64,000 bases of DNA from Sporosarcina sp. ACRSL (GCF_022346605.1 NZ_JAKRNT010000001.1:434001-498000); one strand, 5' to 3'. Numbered from the stretch's first letter, positions 10,025 through 19,258 are shown. The notes: generated from the letters alone by a model not told the origin. Made by a program: numbers and translations.

Positions 10025-10471
10025 ATGAGAACTTATGATATTTATAAAGTAAAAGAAAGATACCAATCATTTATTCTAGGCAGGGAAGGACTTCTTTATG
10101 AATTGCTAAAAGATCATGCACAGGAGAATCCCTTGCAGGAAGTTCAGTATTTATGCGATGAAATCGAGGAATCCGCGATTGACCAAGCAATCCTTAGTCA
10201 TTTGGGAAAAAGTTTTACGACGGTCGAAAGTGATGATGGTGAATATAAATTGTCGCATCCGATGAAAGGTTCCATTCATATTTCGCTAACACCTTATTCC
10301 CTGCAAGCGTACTGCGATGGCTCACGCATGTTGGACCTAGATCTGTTTGTCGCTTTGTCCGGGTCTGATGATCGTTTCTTTGCAGTGATGGACAAGCATG
10401 GGGAGTGGGGCTGGTTGAAACCCGTAAAGCAGGAGAACCAACTCGGGAAAGATAGGACAATCTTATTTTAA
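10025..10471 (+). CDS. sirA: Sporulation inhibitor of replication SirA
   Basis: A 148-residue protein matching SirA (YneE) in length, position and pattern: an aromatic N terminus (MRTYDIYKVKERY followed by FILGREGLLYELL) and the C-terminal FAVMDKHGEWGWLKPVK ending. SirA binds domain I of DnaA and blocks new rounds of replication in cells that have committed to sporulation. Three in-frame starts exist; AAGGAGGG at 10011-10018 gives proper spacing to the ATG at 10025, which also yields the B. subtilis protein length. It lies between tkt and yneF, as in B. subtilis. Sequence similarity is moderate, so the call rests partly on context. Confidence 0.8.
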   Translation: MRTYDIYKVKERYQSFILGREGLLYELLKDHAQENPLQEVQYLCDEIEESAIDQAILSHLGKSFTTVESDDGEYKLSHPMKGSIHISLTPYSLQAYCDGSRMLDLDLFVALSGSDDRFFAVMDKHGEWGWLKPVKQENQLGKDRTILF

Positions 10472-10595
10472 AAATTGTCTATACGGATTCTTCTCGAATT
10501 ATTTACTGCCAGTCATTGCTATCCGCCATCCCTTTGTTGTATAATCCATCATGGTAGAGTATTCTCGAATTACGGTAGTGAAGGAGGTATAGCGG

Positions 10596-10832
10596 ATGGG
10601 AACGACTTGGTGGATCCTCATAGTCATCGTCGCGCTAATCGCAGGTGTGGCCCTCGGATTTTTCATCGCACGTCAATATATGATGAAATATTTGAAGGAA
10701 AACCCGCCAATCAATGAACAAATGTTACGTATGATGATGATGCAAATGGGACAAAAACCTTCACAAAAGAAGATTAATCAAATGATGGCACAAATGAACA
10801 AGTTAAATGACAATGCAGGTAAGAAAAAATAA
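10596..10832 (+). CDS. yneF: Small membrane protein YneF (UPF0154)
   Basis: A 78-residue protein with one N-terminal transmembrane helix ([21 protein letters not shown]) and a cytoplasmic tail with the family pattern [33 protein letters not shown]. This is the UPF0154 family, present throughout Firmicutes; its biochemical role is unknown. A GAAGGAGG site precedes the ATG. It is downstream of sirA, as in B. subtilis. Confidence 0.92.
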   Translation: MGTTWWILIVIVALIAGVALGFFIARQYMMKYLKENPPINEQMLRMMMMQMGQKPSQKKINQMMAQMNKLNDNAGKKK

Positions 10833-10914
10833 GTTAGCTTATTCTTCATAGGACAAGCTTCCTTCTGCATTCGATTTTTTGTTTATAAACTATCTAGTAA
10901 GTGATTCAATCGAC

Positions 10915-10962
10915 AAAAAACCACTTTTGACTGATGTAATTAATCAGGAAAGTGGTTTTTTA
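10915..10962. terminator. Bidirectional intrinsic terminator after yneF
   Basis: AAAAAACCACTTT / AAAGTGGTTTTTT stem with an inner CTGAT/ATCAG stem, carrying A-rich and T-rich flanks. It works for yneF on the plus strand. Confidence 0.85.
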
Positions 10963-11258
10963 TTTGAAGACAGCAATAGCCATTTTGACATTTCTTATGA
11001 ACTCATGGAGTGCATCAACTGCTAAAGCAACTAAATGATTCTCCTTTGTAACAAGATGACTTGAATTCAAGATGTGTTTATTGTGTTTTGAGAGATTGGT
11101 TGGTAAAGTAGAAATGATAATATCAAAGGTTAAAAGGCCCATACAGCATCATCCGAATAGTAAATTAGTTCAAGTAAATACATATACAAAGTAATAAACT
11201 GAACAAAGCATATTATTGTACGGGCCAATTTTAAAAGCACAGGGAAAGGAGTTAGCAG
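10963..11258. other. AT-rich gene-free spacer
   Basis: About 300 AT-rich bases between the yneF terminator and the YceI-GGDEF-EAL gene. A 60-codon minus-strand reading frame here lacks a ribosome-binding site and protein character. I see no riboswitch or strong promoter; the promoter of the downstream gene must lie here but I cannot place it with confidence. Confidence 0.5.
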
Positions 11259-13553
11259 ATGGGAAACTGGATTGTGGACCACGCGCATTCCGTAGTTGGA
11301 TTTGAAGTGAAACATATGATGGTATCTAAGGTAAGAGGTCAATTCGACTCCTTTACAGCCAACATAGAAGCTGATGATATAGATGATTTAACAACTGCAA
11401 ACATCGTATTCCAATTTAACGGAAACAGTATAAACACTAAGCATCAAGAGCGAGATGCACATTTAAGGTCAGCAGACTTTTTCGATGTTGACAATTACCC
11501 TGTGATCGACTTCAAATCTACGAGTATTCTGAAGAACGTCGATGGATATCAAGTAACGGGCGATTTGACGATTAAAGGTGTTACGAAACCAATTACATTT
11601 GACGTAAAGTTTGGTGGTAAAGCTATAAACCCACAGGGAATCTTAGTTTACGGCTATGAAGCAGAAGCGACGATTAATCGTGAAGAATTTAACCTAATGT
11701 GGAATGCAGTACTGGAGACCGGTGGGGTACTAGTTGGTAAGGAGGTCAAAATTAAAGTTGAGTTGGAATTAAACGAGCAAAATGGCGGTTTTTCAAATAC
11801 AGCCAAAGTAGAACATTCAACTTCAATCGAAGACAATCAATTGGATCATCATACAATTAGCAATCAAATCCATCAGGTGATTGCCGAAAACCTGACTGAC
11901 TTTGTTGCGATCATTGATCGAAATGGTGAAATTCATTACGCATCTCCATCATTTGAAAATGAATTGCAATATAAAATTTCTTTACTTCAAAACAGCAATT
12001 TCTTTGAGAAAATCCATCAAGATGACGAACACGGAATCCGAAATGACATAAAAACCTATTTTGGTAGAACGATAAAGAAGACTTTGAAATGCGAATTCCG
12101 ATTTCGTCGTGAAAATGGAAATTATATGGATGTAGAAGCTAATATCATTACGATCGACGAACATTTTCTTTCGGAGGAAGACGAATTACTCTTAATCGTC
12201 ATGCGTGATATTAGTGAGCGGAAAGATGCGGAAAAAGCTGTTTATCAATTGGCTTTTCATGATTCTTTGACAAAACTTCCGAATCGGCGTTCGTTAATGA
12301 ATGAGTTACGAAATGAGATCGTCAATAGGAAATTATCAAAATCTCCGTTTTACGTACTTTTTCTTGATCTGGATAATTTCAAGCAAATCAATGATCATTG
12401 GGGACATGAAGCAGGTGATATTGTTCTTAAAGCGGCAGCAAAACGGATATGTTCTGTTATTCGATCAACAGACATCGCAGCCCGATTTGGCGGAGATGAA
12501 TTTGTTATCATATTGAAAGATGTGCAGGATGAAAAAGATGTCATCACAATTGTCGAGGCGATAGTAGATCAGATTCAAAATCCTATAAACGAAATTGGCC
12601 AAGATGTTAAACTTACTTGCAGTATTGGCGTGGCACACTATCCAACACACGGGCAATCTTCAGAAGAACTGATCAAAAATGCGGACACTGCACTTTATTA
12701 TGTAAAAGAACGAGGTAAAAATGATTATATGTTCTTTACTCAACAAATGGAACATCAATCTTTGGAACGTCGAATACTAGAAAATGCATTGAGACAGGCG
12801 ATCAAAGAGCAACAATTCTACTTGGAATATCAACCGAAAATTAATATGTCCACGAATGAGTTGATTGGCATGGAAGCATTAGTCAGATGGGAACATCCGG
12901 ATTTGGGGATCATTCCACCTGGTAAATTCATCCCCTTAGCGGAAGAAACGGGGTTGATTGTTCCGTTGGGAGAATGGATTCTTAAGGAAAGTTGTATTCA
13001 AGCACATGCGTGGCAAAACAAGAATACTCCACAACTAGTATTATCCGTCAATATATCGGTCCGTCAGTTGGAGGAATCAGATTTTATTACTAAAGTCACA
13101 TCGATTTTACACGAAACAGGACTGGATCCAAGCAGGCTTGAATTGGAGATAACCGAAAGTGTCTTGGCCAATGTTAAGAGTATTGCGCCTGTTTTAAAGG
13201 AAATTCAAAAACTAGGAATTCGTATTTCAATAGATGATTTCGGAACGGGGTATAGTTCCTTAACTTATATAAAAGAACTTCCAATTGATACATTGAAAAT
13301 TGACCAATCGTTTGTGAAGGACATTCATACAAATAGAGAAAGCAAGGAAATTGCGAAAGCAATCATAAACTTAGCAAACTCTATTGGGTTAAGTGTCATT
13401 GCAGAAGGGGTCGAAATAAAGGAACATGTTGATGAACTTTGTGAAGACGGTACTATCTTTGGACAAGGATACTATTACAGTAGACCATTGAAGGCGGAGG
13501 CATTCAAGGATTATATGAAGACTGCCTATGAAGCATCAGTGAGCTTGAACTAA
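11259..13553 (+). CDS. YceI-PAS-GGDEF-EAL protein (predicted cyclic di-GMP synthase/phosphodiesterase)
   Basis: A 764-residue single reading frame. Residues 1-173 are a YceI lipocalin-like domain (WIVDHAHSVVGFEVKHMMVSKVRGQF, then HLRSADFFDVDNYP and GDLTIKGVTKP). Residues about 203-318 are a PAS domain ending in VMRDISERKDAE. Residues about 328-493 are a GGDEF domain with an intact GGDEF motif (about 411-415) and an RxxD inhibitory site (RSTD, about 402-405). Residues about 506-755 are an EAL domain with MEALVRW, NISVRQ, ITES, DDFGTGYSSL, KIDQSFV and AEGVE intact. No membrane segment or signal peptide is present, so the YceI part should be cytoplasmic and may sense an isoprenoid-like or amphiphilic ligand (inference from YceI structures). 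A clear GGAAAGGAG site sets the start. A PilZ-type gene lies at the right edge of the window. Confidence 0.93.
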   Translation: MGNWIVDHAHSVVGFEVKHMMVSKVRGQFDSFTANIEADDIDDLTTANIVFQFNGNSINTKHQERDAHLRSADFFDVDNYPVIDFKSTSILKNVDGYQVTGDLTIKGVTKPITFDVKFGGKAINPQGILVYGYEAEATINREEFNLMWNAVLETGGVLVGKEVKIKVELELNEQNGGFSNTAKVEHSTSIEDNQLDHHTISNQIHQVIAENLTDFVAIIDRNGEIHYASPSFENELQYKISLLQNSNFFEKIHQDDEHGIRNDIKTYFGRTIKKTLKCEFRFRRENGNYMDVEANIITIDEHFLSEEDELLLIVMRDISERKDAEKAVYQLAFHDSLTKLPNRRSLMNELRNEIVNRKLSKSPFYVLFLDLDNFKQINDHWGHEAGDIVLKAAAKRICSVIRSTDIAARFGGDEFVIILKDVQDEKDVITIVEAIVDQIQNPINEIGQDVKLTCSIGVAHYPTHGQSSEELIKNADTALYYVKERGKNDYMFFTQQMEHQSLERRILENALRQAIKEQQFYLEYQPKINMSTNELIGMEALVRWEHPDLGIIPPGKFIPLAEETGLIVPLGEWILKESCIQAHAWQNKNTPQLVLSVNISVRQLEESDFITKVTSILHETGLDPSRLELEITESVLANVKSIAPVLKEIQKLGIRISIDDFGTGYSSLTYIKELPIDTLKIDQSFVKDIHTNRESKEIAKAIINLANSIGLSVIAEGVEIKEHVDELCEDGTIFGQGYYYSRPLKAEAFKDYMKTAYEASVSLN

Positions 13554-13597
13554 CAAATTGTTTTTTGTTTAATACAGGATTAATAGCAGAATGATAG

Positions 13598-13635
13598 ATA
13601 CACCTTCCTAAGTTTTTAGGAAGGTGTATTATTTT
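13598..13635 (+). terminator. Intrinsic terminator of the YceI-GGDEF-EAL gene
   Basis: ATACACCTTCCT / AGGAAGGTGTAT perfect 12-bp stem with an 8-base loop and a TTATTTT tail. Confidence 0.85.
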
Positions 13636-13740
13636 CCACTTAAATGAATTATTCGATAATAAGAGCTTCATATATGGTATAATAGCCTGCAATGGAATAT
13701 GTAATAAATAACAAAATATATACGGAAAAGGGGAATTGAA

Positions 13741-14250
13741 ATGGACGTAAAATATCCAATTGGCAAATTGCAAGTTCCTGACAACGTAACCTTAGAAAAT
13801 GTTCAAGAATGGCTAAAAGAAATCGAAACGTACACGATTCGATTAAGAGAAGTTGTTGACCCGTTAAATGATGAGGAATTGAGCAAGACATATCGTGAAG
13901 GTGCGTGGACAGTTCGTCAACTTGTTCATCATATTGCGGATTCCCAGTTGAACATGTATCAACGTTTAAAGCTAGCCCTAACGGATAAAAATCCAACAGT
14001 ACCAGCCTTTGATGAAGAACAGTGGGCTATTCAACCCGATACACAGCTCCCCGTGGAAAGTTCCATTAAAATGTTGGAAGGAATCAATGAGCGCATCGTA
14101 TTTTTAGGAAACAATATAGCTGAAGAGCAATTGGATCGGACTTTTATACACTCGAAAAACGGAGAAATAACAGTTGCGACTAAACTTGCAAAATTAGCTT
14201 GGCACGAAAATCATCACTTGGCCCATATAAAACTTGCATTATCAAAATAA
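13741..14250 (+). CDS. DinB-family metal-dependent thiol transferase, YfiT/BstA type
   Basis: A 169-residue four-helix-bundle protein of the DinB superfamily. The pattern YPIGKLQVP, EGAWTVRQLVHHIADSQLNMYQR and KLAWHENHHLAHIKLAL closely follows B. subtilis YfiT (BstA). The histidines in VHHIADS and in WHENHHLAHI are the expected metal ligands. BstA-type proteins transfer bacillithiol to xenobiotics, so this gene and ypdA at 59.6 kb both suggest a bacillithiol-using cell. The promoter and an AAAAGGGG site lie immediately upstream. The exact substrate is unknown. Confidence 0.85.
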   Translation: MDVKYPIGKLQVPDNVTLENVQEWLKEIETYTIRLREVVDPLNDEELSKTYREGAWTVRQLVHHIADSQLNMYQRLKLALTDKNPTVPAFDEEQWAIQPDTQLPVESSIKMLEGINERIVFLGNNIAEEQLDRTFIHSKNGEITVATKLAKLAWHENHHLAHIKLALSK

Positions 14251-14352
14251 TTTTTATAGGTTTCTATTTAAACGCCTTCCTTACAGAGAGGGCGTTCATT
14301 TTGTCTGTATATGTGTTTTTCAGCTCTAGTTAATGAAAGGGTGGATTCTGGG

Positions 14353-15375
14353 ATGAAACTAAGTTTACATAAAGATGTTTTTAATGAAATTACCACATAT
14401 ACCGAAAACGTGAGAAAAGATATGCACGCCTCAGGCTCTGCGTTGGTTATTATAAAAGATAACAAAATAGTACACGAGTCGTATTCGGGATATCACCATT
14501 TTGAAGAAGGGGCAAAAAAAATAAATCAAGAATCCTGGTTCAATGTGTATTCGGTTAGAGTCACTTACGTTGGATTGGCAATTGCTTTGGCGATCTATGA
14601 GGGTTTTTTAGATTTGGATAGTAAATTAAGTGACTATTTAAATGAATATAATGAAGATATTCTAGGAGAAACAACGATTAGACATTTAGTCACAAGGTGT
14701 ACGGGTCTGAAATTTGAAAATGGAGGCGTCTACCGTTCCTTTGACGAAGGCACTGGTATTGAGGGGAAAAGACCAGAAATCTTAGCGAAAATCCTATATA
14801 AAGCTACTGGGAAAACAGTAAATGAGATCATCACGAATAGGGTGTTTGCCCCTTTAAACTGGACTAACAGCAGATGGGTAACTGAAGGGAATAACAATTT
14901 AGTATGTGATATAGATACGTCTAAAAATTATCCTACATTGAGAATTGGTTCAAATATAGGTGATGAAAGAAATTTATATGTAAGTGCAAGGGATTTGGCG
15001 TTTTGGGGAAATTTACATTTACAAAAAGGTAAAGTTGAAGGTAAACAGATAATTCCGCAGGAGGTTTTTAATCTCACTACTTCGATTCAAAGCCCTAATA
15101 CCTTACCTGAACATCTTCCAAAGTTCGGTTTTTTATGGTGGGTTAAAGATGGAGAAGTATCTGTTGATTACAACGAATTAGGTTCAGAGTTACCAGACGG
15201 TTCATATCAAATACTAGGGGCGTCAGAGTGTTCCTGCACTGTCATTCCCGAATATAACGCAGTTGCCGTTAGAATGTTCAACAGTCTACATGCACACGAC
15301 AACTTAGGATTTGATTATATAAAAGACATTCAAATGTTTGGCAACCAGGTAATCTCAAGTTTAAAGAACCTATAA
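14353..15375 (+). CDS. Serine hydrolase (beta-lactamase-like fold) with degraded active-site motifs
   Basis: A 340-residue protein that reads like a class C beta-lactamase/D,D-peptidase-fold hydrolase: FNVYSVRVTYVGLAIALAIYEG, then DLDSKLSDYL, TTIRHLVTRCTGL, ILYKATGKTVNEIITNRVFAPL and the C-terminal FGFLWWVKDG. The SxxK nucleophile motif reads S-V-R-V, so the catalytic lysine is replaced. The usual aromatic YxN segment reads GIEGKRPEI, without Tyr or Asn. The usual HxG/KTG-like strand reads LGASECSCTV. The reading frame is intact, so it is either a pseudoenzyme or a gene that has lost function recently. Codon use is AT-rich. The ATG at 14353 is preferred over 14311 because of the AAAGGGTGG upstream. 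A dispersed repeat follows directly. Confidence 0.75.
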   Translation: MKLSLHKDVFNEITTYTENVRKDMHASGSALVIIKDNKIVHESYSGYHHFEEGAKKINQESWFNVYSVRVTYVGLAIALAIYEGFLDLDSKLSDYLNEYNEDILGETTIRHLVTRCTGLKFENGGVYRSFDEGTGIEGKRPEILAKILYKATGKTVNEIITNRVFAPLNWTNSRWVTEGNNNLVCDIDTSKNYPTLRIGSNIGDERNLYVSARDLAFWGNLHLQKGKVEGKQIIPQEVFNLTTSIQSPNTLPEHLPKFGFLWWVKDGEVSVDYNELGSELPDGSYQILGASECSCTVIPEYNAVAVRMFNSLHAHDNLGFDYIKDIQMFGNQVISSLKNL

Positions 15376-15440
15376 TTGCTGATTTATTGTTTAATTCAAT
15401 CAGGCGCGTATCGTTGAAAAAAGTTATAGGAAGACACTTA

Positions 15441-15659
15441 GTTGATTGGAGTGGAAGGCGGCGACTCCTAGGGGATAAGCGAACACCGTTACGAAGAACG
15501 GTGTTTGCGAGCAATGTTTTTTGCGACCCAAAGCGAGCTGGATATGGAGGCTGCCTTAATTTCTGCAAAAGGCGCAGAGATACGGCCAATCGAACCGTTC
15601 GCTGTTCGATTGGCTGAAGCGACGCCCGTGGAAAGCGTCCGCCTGGAGCGCAAATCAAC
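15441..15659 (+). repeat. Dispersed repeat copy A (219 bp) with terminal inverted repeats and an internal hairpin cassette
   Basis: Starts GTTGATTGGAGTGGAAGG and ends GGAGCGCAAATCAAC; the outer GTTGATT/AATCAAC are inverted. Signature segments are GGCGGCGACTCC on the left and GGAAAGCGTCCGC on the right. Inside is a 9-bp hairpin AACACCGTT / AACGGTGTT (15482-15505) and a segment with CGAACCGTTCGCTGTTCGATTG. Related copies lie at 35248, 53492 and 54785. No transposase is encoded, so mobility, if any, would need outside help. Confidence 0.85.
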
Positions 15660-15678
15660 GTTTACAGAGCCACAATTT

Positions 15679-15726
15679 AAAAGACCTTCCTTTCTGAAAT
15701 TCAGAAGCAGAAGGTCTTTTTATTTT
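15679..15726. terminator. Bidirectional terminator
   Basis: AAAAGACCTT / AAGGTCTTTT arms with inner TTCTGA/TCAGAA pairing. It faces the minus-strand hydrolase gene. Confidence 0.8.
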
Positions 15727-16656
15727 TCAATAAGTCGCAAAGCCGAAATTATGTAGGAAGCGCAAAACTTCCTTTTCATATTCCTCCGGGTTCTCATTAA
15801 ATGATTTTGCATGAGCCCCTTTATCGAACAGCCTCAACATCTTCTTGTCTTCCTTCAATTCATACAACTCTTTCGTCATCTCCGGCAAAATAAAATCATC
15901 CTCCATACTATGGATGAACAACATCGGTTTTTTAATATTTCCGATGACTTCTCTCGGTGAAACAAGATTCGTCGTGTAACCGTCCCTAATTTTCAAAAAT
16001 AGATTGGCGACACGTAATGTCATTGATGAGCGAAGAGGCGTAGTCGTGCGTAAAATATGAAGAATCTGTTCGGTGAAATCGGAGAAAGCACAATCGACAA
16101 TATAAAAGTCGACTTCATCTTCAAATTCTCCAGCGTACAAGATCGTTGTCGCTGCTCCCATCGATTCACCGTGGATCCCGAGTAATGCTCGTTTGCCGAT
16201 GCGGTCGCGTACAGCAGATACTAACGCATTCAAATCAATTTTTTCATAAAAGCCGAAGCTTGTCGTCTTTCCTCCAGAATCACCATGTCTCCGATGATCA
16301 TAAATGACAGAATTAAATCCTAATCGTTCAAACAATCTTGCGTATTTAATCGAGTTAATTTTATTTTCCGTTACGCCATGACATATAATCATCGTTCTTG
16401 TCGTCTCAAGCGGCTGTAAAAAAACCGCACGCAATGGATAACCATTTGGAGAATCGACCCAAAAGTCTACTTTGCGTACGGTTTCATACCAATGCTCATC
16501 AAAACGCTTTGCAAGGATTTCACGTTTGACGATTAAATCATGGTCTTTCAACTTCATAAACATTAACCGATTTGCCGCATAAAAACCAAGAACTGTCAGT
16601 ATGGCGGTATATATGCTTCCAATAATGCCTGTTATATAAAGGAAGCGCCGTTTCAA
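15727..16656 (-). CDS. Membrane-anchored alpha/beta hydrolase (YqkD-like)
   Basis: A 309-residue protein with an N-terminal transmembrane helix (residues 5-27) followed by an alpha/beta hydrolase domain. The oxyanion segment is ICHGVTENK, followed by YDHRRHGDSGG; the nucleophile elbow is HGESMGAAT. The acid residue lies in HSMEDDFI and the histidine in KGAHAKSF. The layout resembles B. subtilis YqkD. The natural substrate is unknown; an esterase or peptidase-like role is possible. It is followed on the minus strand by the shared terminator, and its upstream neighbour yngG, 16 bases away, is probably cotranscribed. Confidence 0.85.
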   Translation of the reverse strand: MKRRFLYITGIIGSIYTAILTVLGFYAANRLMFMKLKDHDLIVKREILAKRFDEHWYETVRKVDFWVDSPNGYPLRAVFLQPLETTRTMIICHGVTENKINSIKYARLFERLGFNSVIYDHRRHGDSGGKTTSFGFYEKIDLNALVSAVRDRIGKRALLGIHGESMGAATTILYAGEFEDEVDFYIVDCAFSDFTEQILHILRTTTPLRSSMTLRVANLFLKIRDGYTTNLVSPREVIGNIKKPMLFIHSMEDDFILPEMTKELYELKEDKKMLRLFDKGAHAKSFNENPEEYEKEVLRFLHNFGFATY

Positions 16657-16671
16657 TCAACCTCAACTCCT

Positions 16672-17574
16672 TCAACTACTGCGATTTTTGTACAATTTGT
16701 ACATTCCTGTTTCGATAGGATGCGAAACATGAGGAGCTATCATTCCAACTGCCTCACAAATCTTTTCTACATCAATTCCTGTTTCAATGCCTAACGAATG
16801 AAGCATATGAACGACATCCTCTGTCGCTACATTCCCTGTTGCGCCAGGAGCAAAAGGACATCCTCCGAGGCCTCCTGCTGAAGTATCAAAACGATTGACG
16901 CCTGCTTGCATTGCCGCAAAAATATTAGCAATTGCCATTTTACGCGTATCGTGGAAATGAGCCGTCAAAAGGACATCAGGGAAAAGATCTTTTAGTCGAT
17001 TGAACAATTCATAGCTTTCCATCGGATTTGCCATCCCAATTGTATCCGCAACACTTAACTCATCCACCCCCATGGAAATGAATCGGCTGCAAAGCTTGCT
17101 AACTTCTTCAATCTCTATCTTCCCTTCATACGGACAATAAAACGCAGTAGAAATGCATGCTCTTACGAAGATGCCATCACTTTTCAATTTTGCGATGACA
17201 AGTTCAAGTGAATTCATGCTTTCAATAGTCGTACGATTAATGTTTTTCTTATTAAACGTATTGCTGACCCCTACAAAGACGGCAATATTTTCGGCACCTG
17301 CTTCGATTGCTAAATCCGCCCCTTTTTCATTCGGCGCCAGTACAAATTGTCGTCCTATCTTTTTTGCTTTTTCTACGATGTTTTTCGCATCCGCCATTTG
17401 GGGCACCCATTTCGGTGAGACAAAGGAAGTAAGTTCCATTTCCTTGATTCCTGCAGATTGTAGTAAATGGATGAATTCCAATTTTTCTTCTTCACCGACA
17501 TGATTTTTTTCGTTTTGAAGACCATCTCTAGGTCCAACCTCGATAATTGTAACGTTCTTTGGTAAAATGAACAT
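16672..17574 (-). CDS. yngG: Hydroxymethylglutaryl-CoA lyase
   Basis: A 300-residue enzyme that splits HMG-CoA into acetyl-CoA and acetoacetate, the last step of leucine breakdown. The TIM-barrel signature is complete: VGPRDGLQNE with metal and substrate residues, TSFVSPKWVPQMAD, ADTIGMANP, HFHDTRKMAIAN with two metal histidines, and the flexible-loop motif GGLGGCPFAPGATGN with the catalytic cysteine. The minus-strand ATG at 17574 is chosen because of the GGAGGG site. The other leucine-degradation genes are not adjacent, but a thiolase gene is divergently placed 100 bases away. Confidence 0.93.
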   Translation of the reverse strand: MFILPKNVTIIEVGPRDGLQNEKNHVGEEEKLEFIHLLQSAGIKEMELTSFVSPKWVPQMADAKNIVEKAKKIGRQFVLAPNEKGADLAIEAGAENIAVFVGVSNTFNKKNINRTTIESMNSLELVIAKLKSDGIFVRACISTAFYCPYEGKIEIEEVSKLCSRFISMGVDELSVADTIGMANPMESYELFNRLKDLFPDVLLTAHFHDTRKMAIANIFAAMQAGVNRFDTSAGGLGGCPFAPGATGNVATEDVVHMLHSLGIETGIDVEKICEAVGMIAPHVSHPIETGMYKLYKNRSS

Positions 17575-17679
17575 ATCATCCCTCCTGTATATATTGTACT
17601 GAAGGGGTGCAAAAAAGGGCAATGCGGAATAAAGAAATCTACGTAATTATGAACATGAAAAAAGATAGGGGGATTCGTA

Positions 17680-18864
17680 ATGTCAAACGAAGTAGTTATT
17701 GTAAGCGCTGTACGTACAGCGATTGGATCTTTTTTAGGATCATTGAAAGATGTATCTGCAAGTGAGCTAGGCGGGATTGTAATTAAGGAGGCACTTTCGC
17801 GATCTGGCGTAAAGGCGGAAGATGTGGATGAAGTGATTATGGGGAATGTGTTGCAGGCAGGACTTGGACAAAACCCTGCGAGACAAGCGGCTATCAAAGC
17901 CGGTTTGCCTGAAACCGTTCCTGCTATGACAATCAATAAAGTATGTGGTTCCGGTTTGAAAGCAGTCCACTTGGCGAGACAAGCAATACTTGCAGGCGAT
18001 GCCGATATCGTTGTTGCAGGTGGTATGGAAAATATGAGTCAAGCACCGCATTTACTGAAGAATGCTAGAGATGGGTTTAAGATGGGTGACCAGAAGCTCG
18101 TTGACAGTATGATTTCAGATGGACTATGGTGCGCTTTCAACGATTATCATATGGGAATTACGGCGGAAAATCTATGCGATCGTTATTCAATTACGAGGGA
18201 AGAACAGGACGCGTTTTCGGCTGCATCCCAGGAAAAAGCTGCCGCTGCGATAGAAAACGGAAAGTTCAAGGAAGAAATTGTTCCTGTAGAAATTCCTCAA
18301 CGTAAAGGCGAACCAATTGTGTTCGACACAGACGAGTACGTAAAACTGGGAACGACAACTGACAAATTAGGAAAATTGAGACCTGCATTCAAGAAAGACG
18401 GCAGTGTAACTGCGGGCAATGCATCCGGAATAAACGACGGTGCTGCCGCTTTTGTTGTCATGTCAAAGGCAAAAGCGGATGAATTAGGGATCACACCGTT
18501 AGCGATCTTGACTGCAAACGCAAACGCTGGTGTCGATCCTGCTGTAATGGGTATCGGACCTGTTCAAGCAGTGAAAAACGTACTTGAGAAATCAGGCATG
18601 GATCTTGCGGATATAGATCTCATCGAAGCTAATGAAGCTTTCGCTGCACAATCACTCGCAGTCGATCGTGAATTGAATTTCGATAAAAATAAATTGAATG
18701 TGAATGGCGGAGCAATCGCCCTAGGCCATCCAATCGGGGCAAGTGGTGCTAGAATCCTTGTTACATTAATTCATGAAATGAGACGGCGCGATGCTAAAAC
18801 AGGTCTTGCTACATTATGTATCGGTGGCGGACAAGGCGTCGCAACAATCGTCCAACTTCCTTAA
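17680..18864 (+). CDS. Acetyl-CoA C-acetyltransferase (thiolase)
   Basis: A 394-residue thiolase that condenses two acetyl-CoA into acetoacetyl-CoA, or runs in reverse for beta-oxidation and ketone use. The nucleophilic cysteine is in [11 protein letters not shown] (about residue 88). The histidine is in [16 protein letters not shown], and the second cysteine is in CIGGGQGVA. Length and motifs match biosynthetic-type thiolases such as MmgA/ThlA. The GATAGGGGG site supports the ATG. It is divergent from HMG-CoA lyase, whose product acetoacetate could, by inference, feed this enzyme. Which pathway dominates cannot be told. Confidence 0.93.
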   Translation: MSNEVVIVSAVRTAIGSFLGSLKDVSASELGGIVIKEALSRSGVKAEDVDEVIMGNVLQAGLGQNPARQAAIKAGLPETVPAMTINKVCGSGLKAVHLARQAILAGDADIVVAGGMENMSQAPHLLKNARDGFKMGDQKLVDSMISDGLWCAFNDYHMGITAENLCDRYSITREEQDAFSAASQEKAAAAIENGKFKEEIVPVEIPQRKGEPIVFDTDEYVKLGTTTDKLGKLRPAFKKDGSVTAGNASGINDGAAAFVVMSKAKADELGITPLAILTANANAGVDPAVMGIGPVQAVKNVLEKSGMDLADIDLIEANEAFAAQSLAVDRELNFDKNKLNVNGGAIALGHPIGASGARILVTLIHEMRRRDAKTGLATLCIGGGQGVATIVQLP

Positions 18865-18888
18865 AACGAAAGTGGGTGGGACAACTAT

Positions 18889-19137
18889 ATGGCAAAGAAG
18901 AAATCAAAGACAATAGTAGCTGTTAAGCAGGAAAACGAAAAAATGACGCTTTCTGATGCACTTGATAGTGACGTTTTACTGAAATTGAAAGATGCCAAAA
19001 AAGAAATGACGGCAAAAATCGAAGCCGAAGAAGCGGAGCGTCAAGAACAGCTAAGACGGGAACGAAAAGAACGTGAAAAGAACAAAAGCTTTGCGGAATT
19101 ACTGGAAGAATACGGTGACAGCGGCTCAAAATATTAA
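18889..19137 (+). CDS. yqkE: DUF3886 small protein YqkE
   Basis: An 82-residue, highly charged protein. The N-terminal MAKKKSKTIVAVK, the central TLSDALDSDVLLKLKDAKKEM and the Arg/Glu-rich helix leading to NKSFAELLEEYG are the DUF3886 pattern known as YqkE. The middle is likely a single long helix or coiled coil. Function unknown. A GTGGGTGGG site lies 24 bases after the thiolase stop, so it is probably cotranscribed with the thiolase. A terminator follows. Confidence 0.85.
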   Translation: MAKKKSKTIVAVKQENEKMTLSDALDSDVLLKLKDAKKEMTAKIEAEEAERQEQLRRERKEREKNKSFAELLEEYGDSGSKY

Positions 19138-19144
19138 TGATTTA

Positions 19145-19172
19145 AACGGGTGGAATTGCCATCCGTTTTTTC
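19145..19172 (+). terminator. Intrinsic terminator of thiolase-yqkE
   Basis: AACGGGTGG / CCATCCGTT stem with one G-T pair, a 5-base loop and a T-run. Confidence 0.85.
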
Positions 19173-19258
19173 TTTGCTTAAAAAGCGAAAAAACCCGAAT
19201 AGAAGAAGAAAAGTTACACATTCTATCGATGATTATATGACAAGGAGTGACGAGAATA

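Noticed and set aside
10960-11142. Minus-strand 60-codon frame after yneF.
   Set aside because: No ribosome-binding site, biased composition and no family resemblance.
15387-15756. Two overlapping reading frames of 76 and 83 codons over repeat copy A.
   Set aside because: They follow the repeat sequence, shift with it, and show no protein features; the matching frame in copy D is broken.
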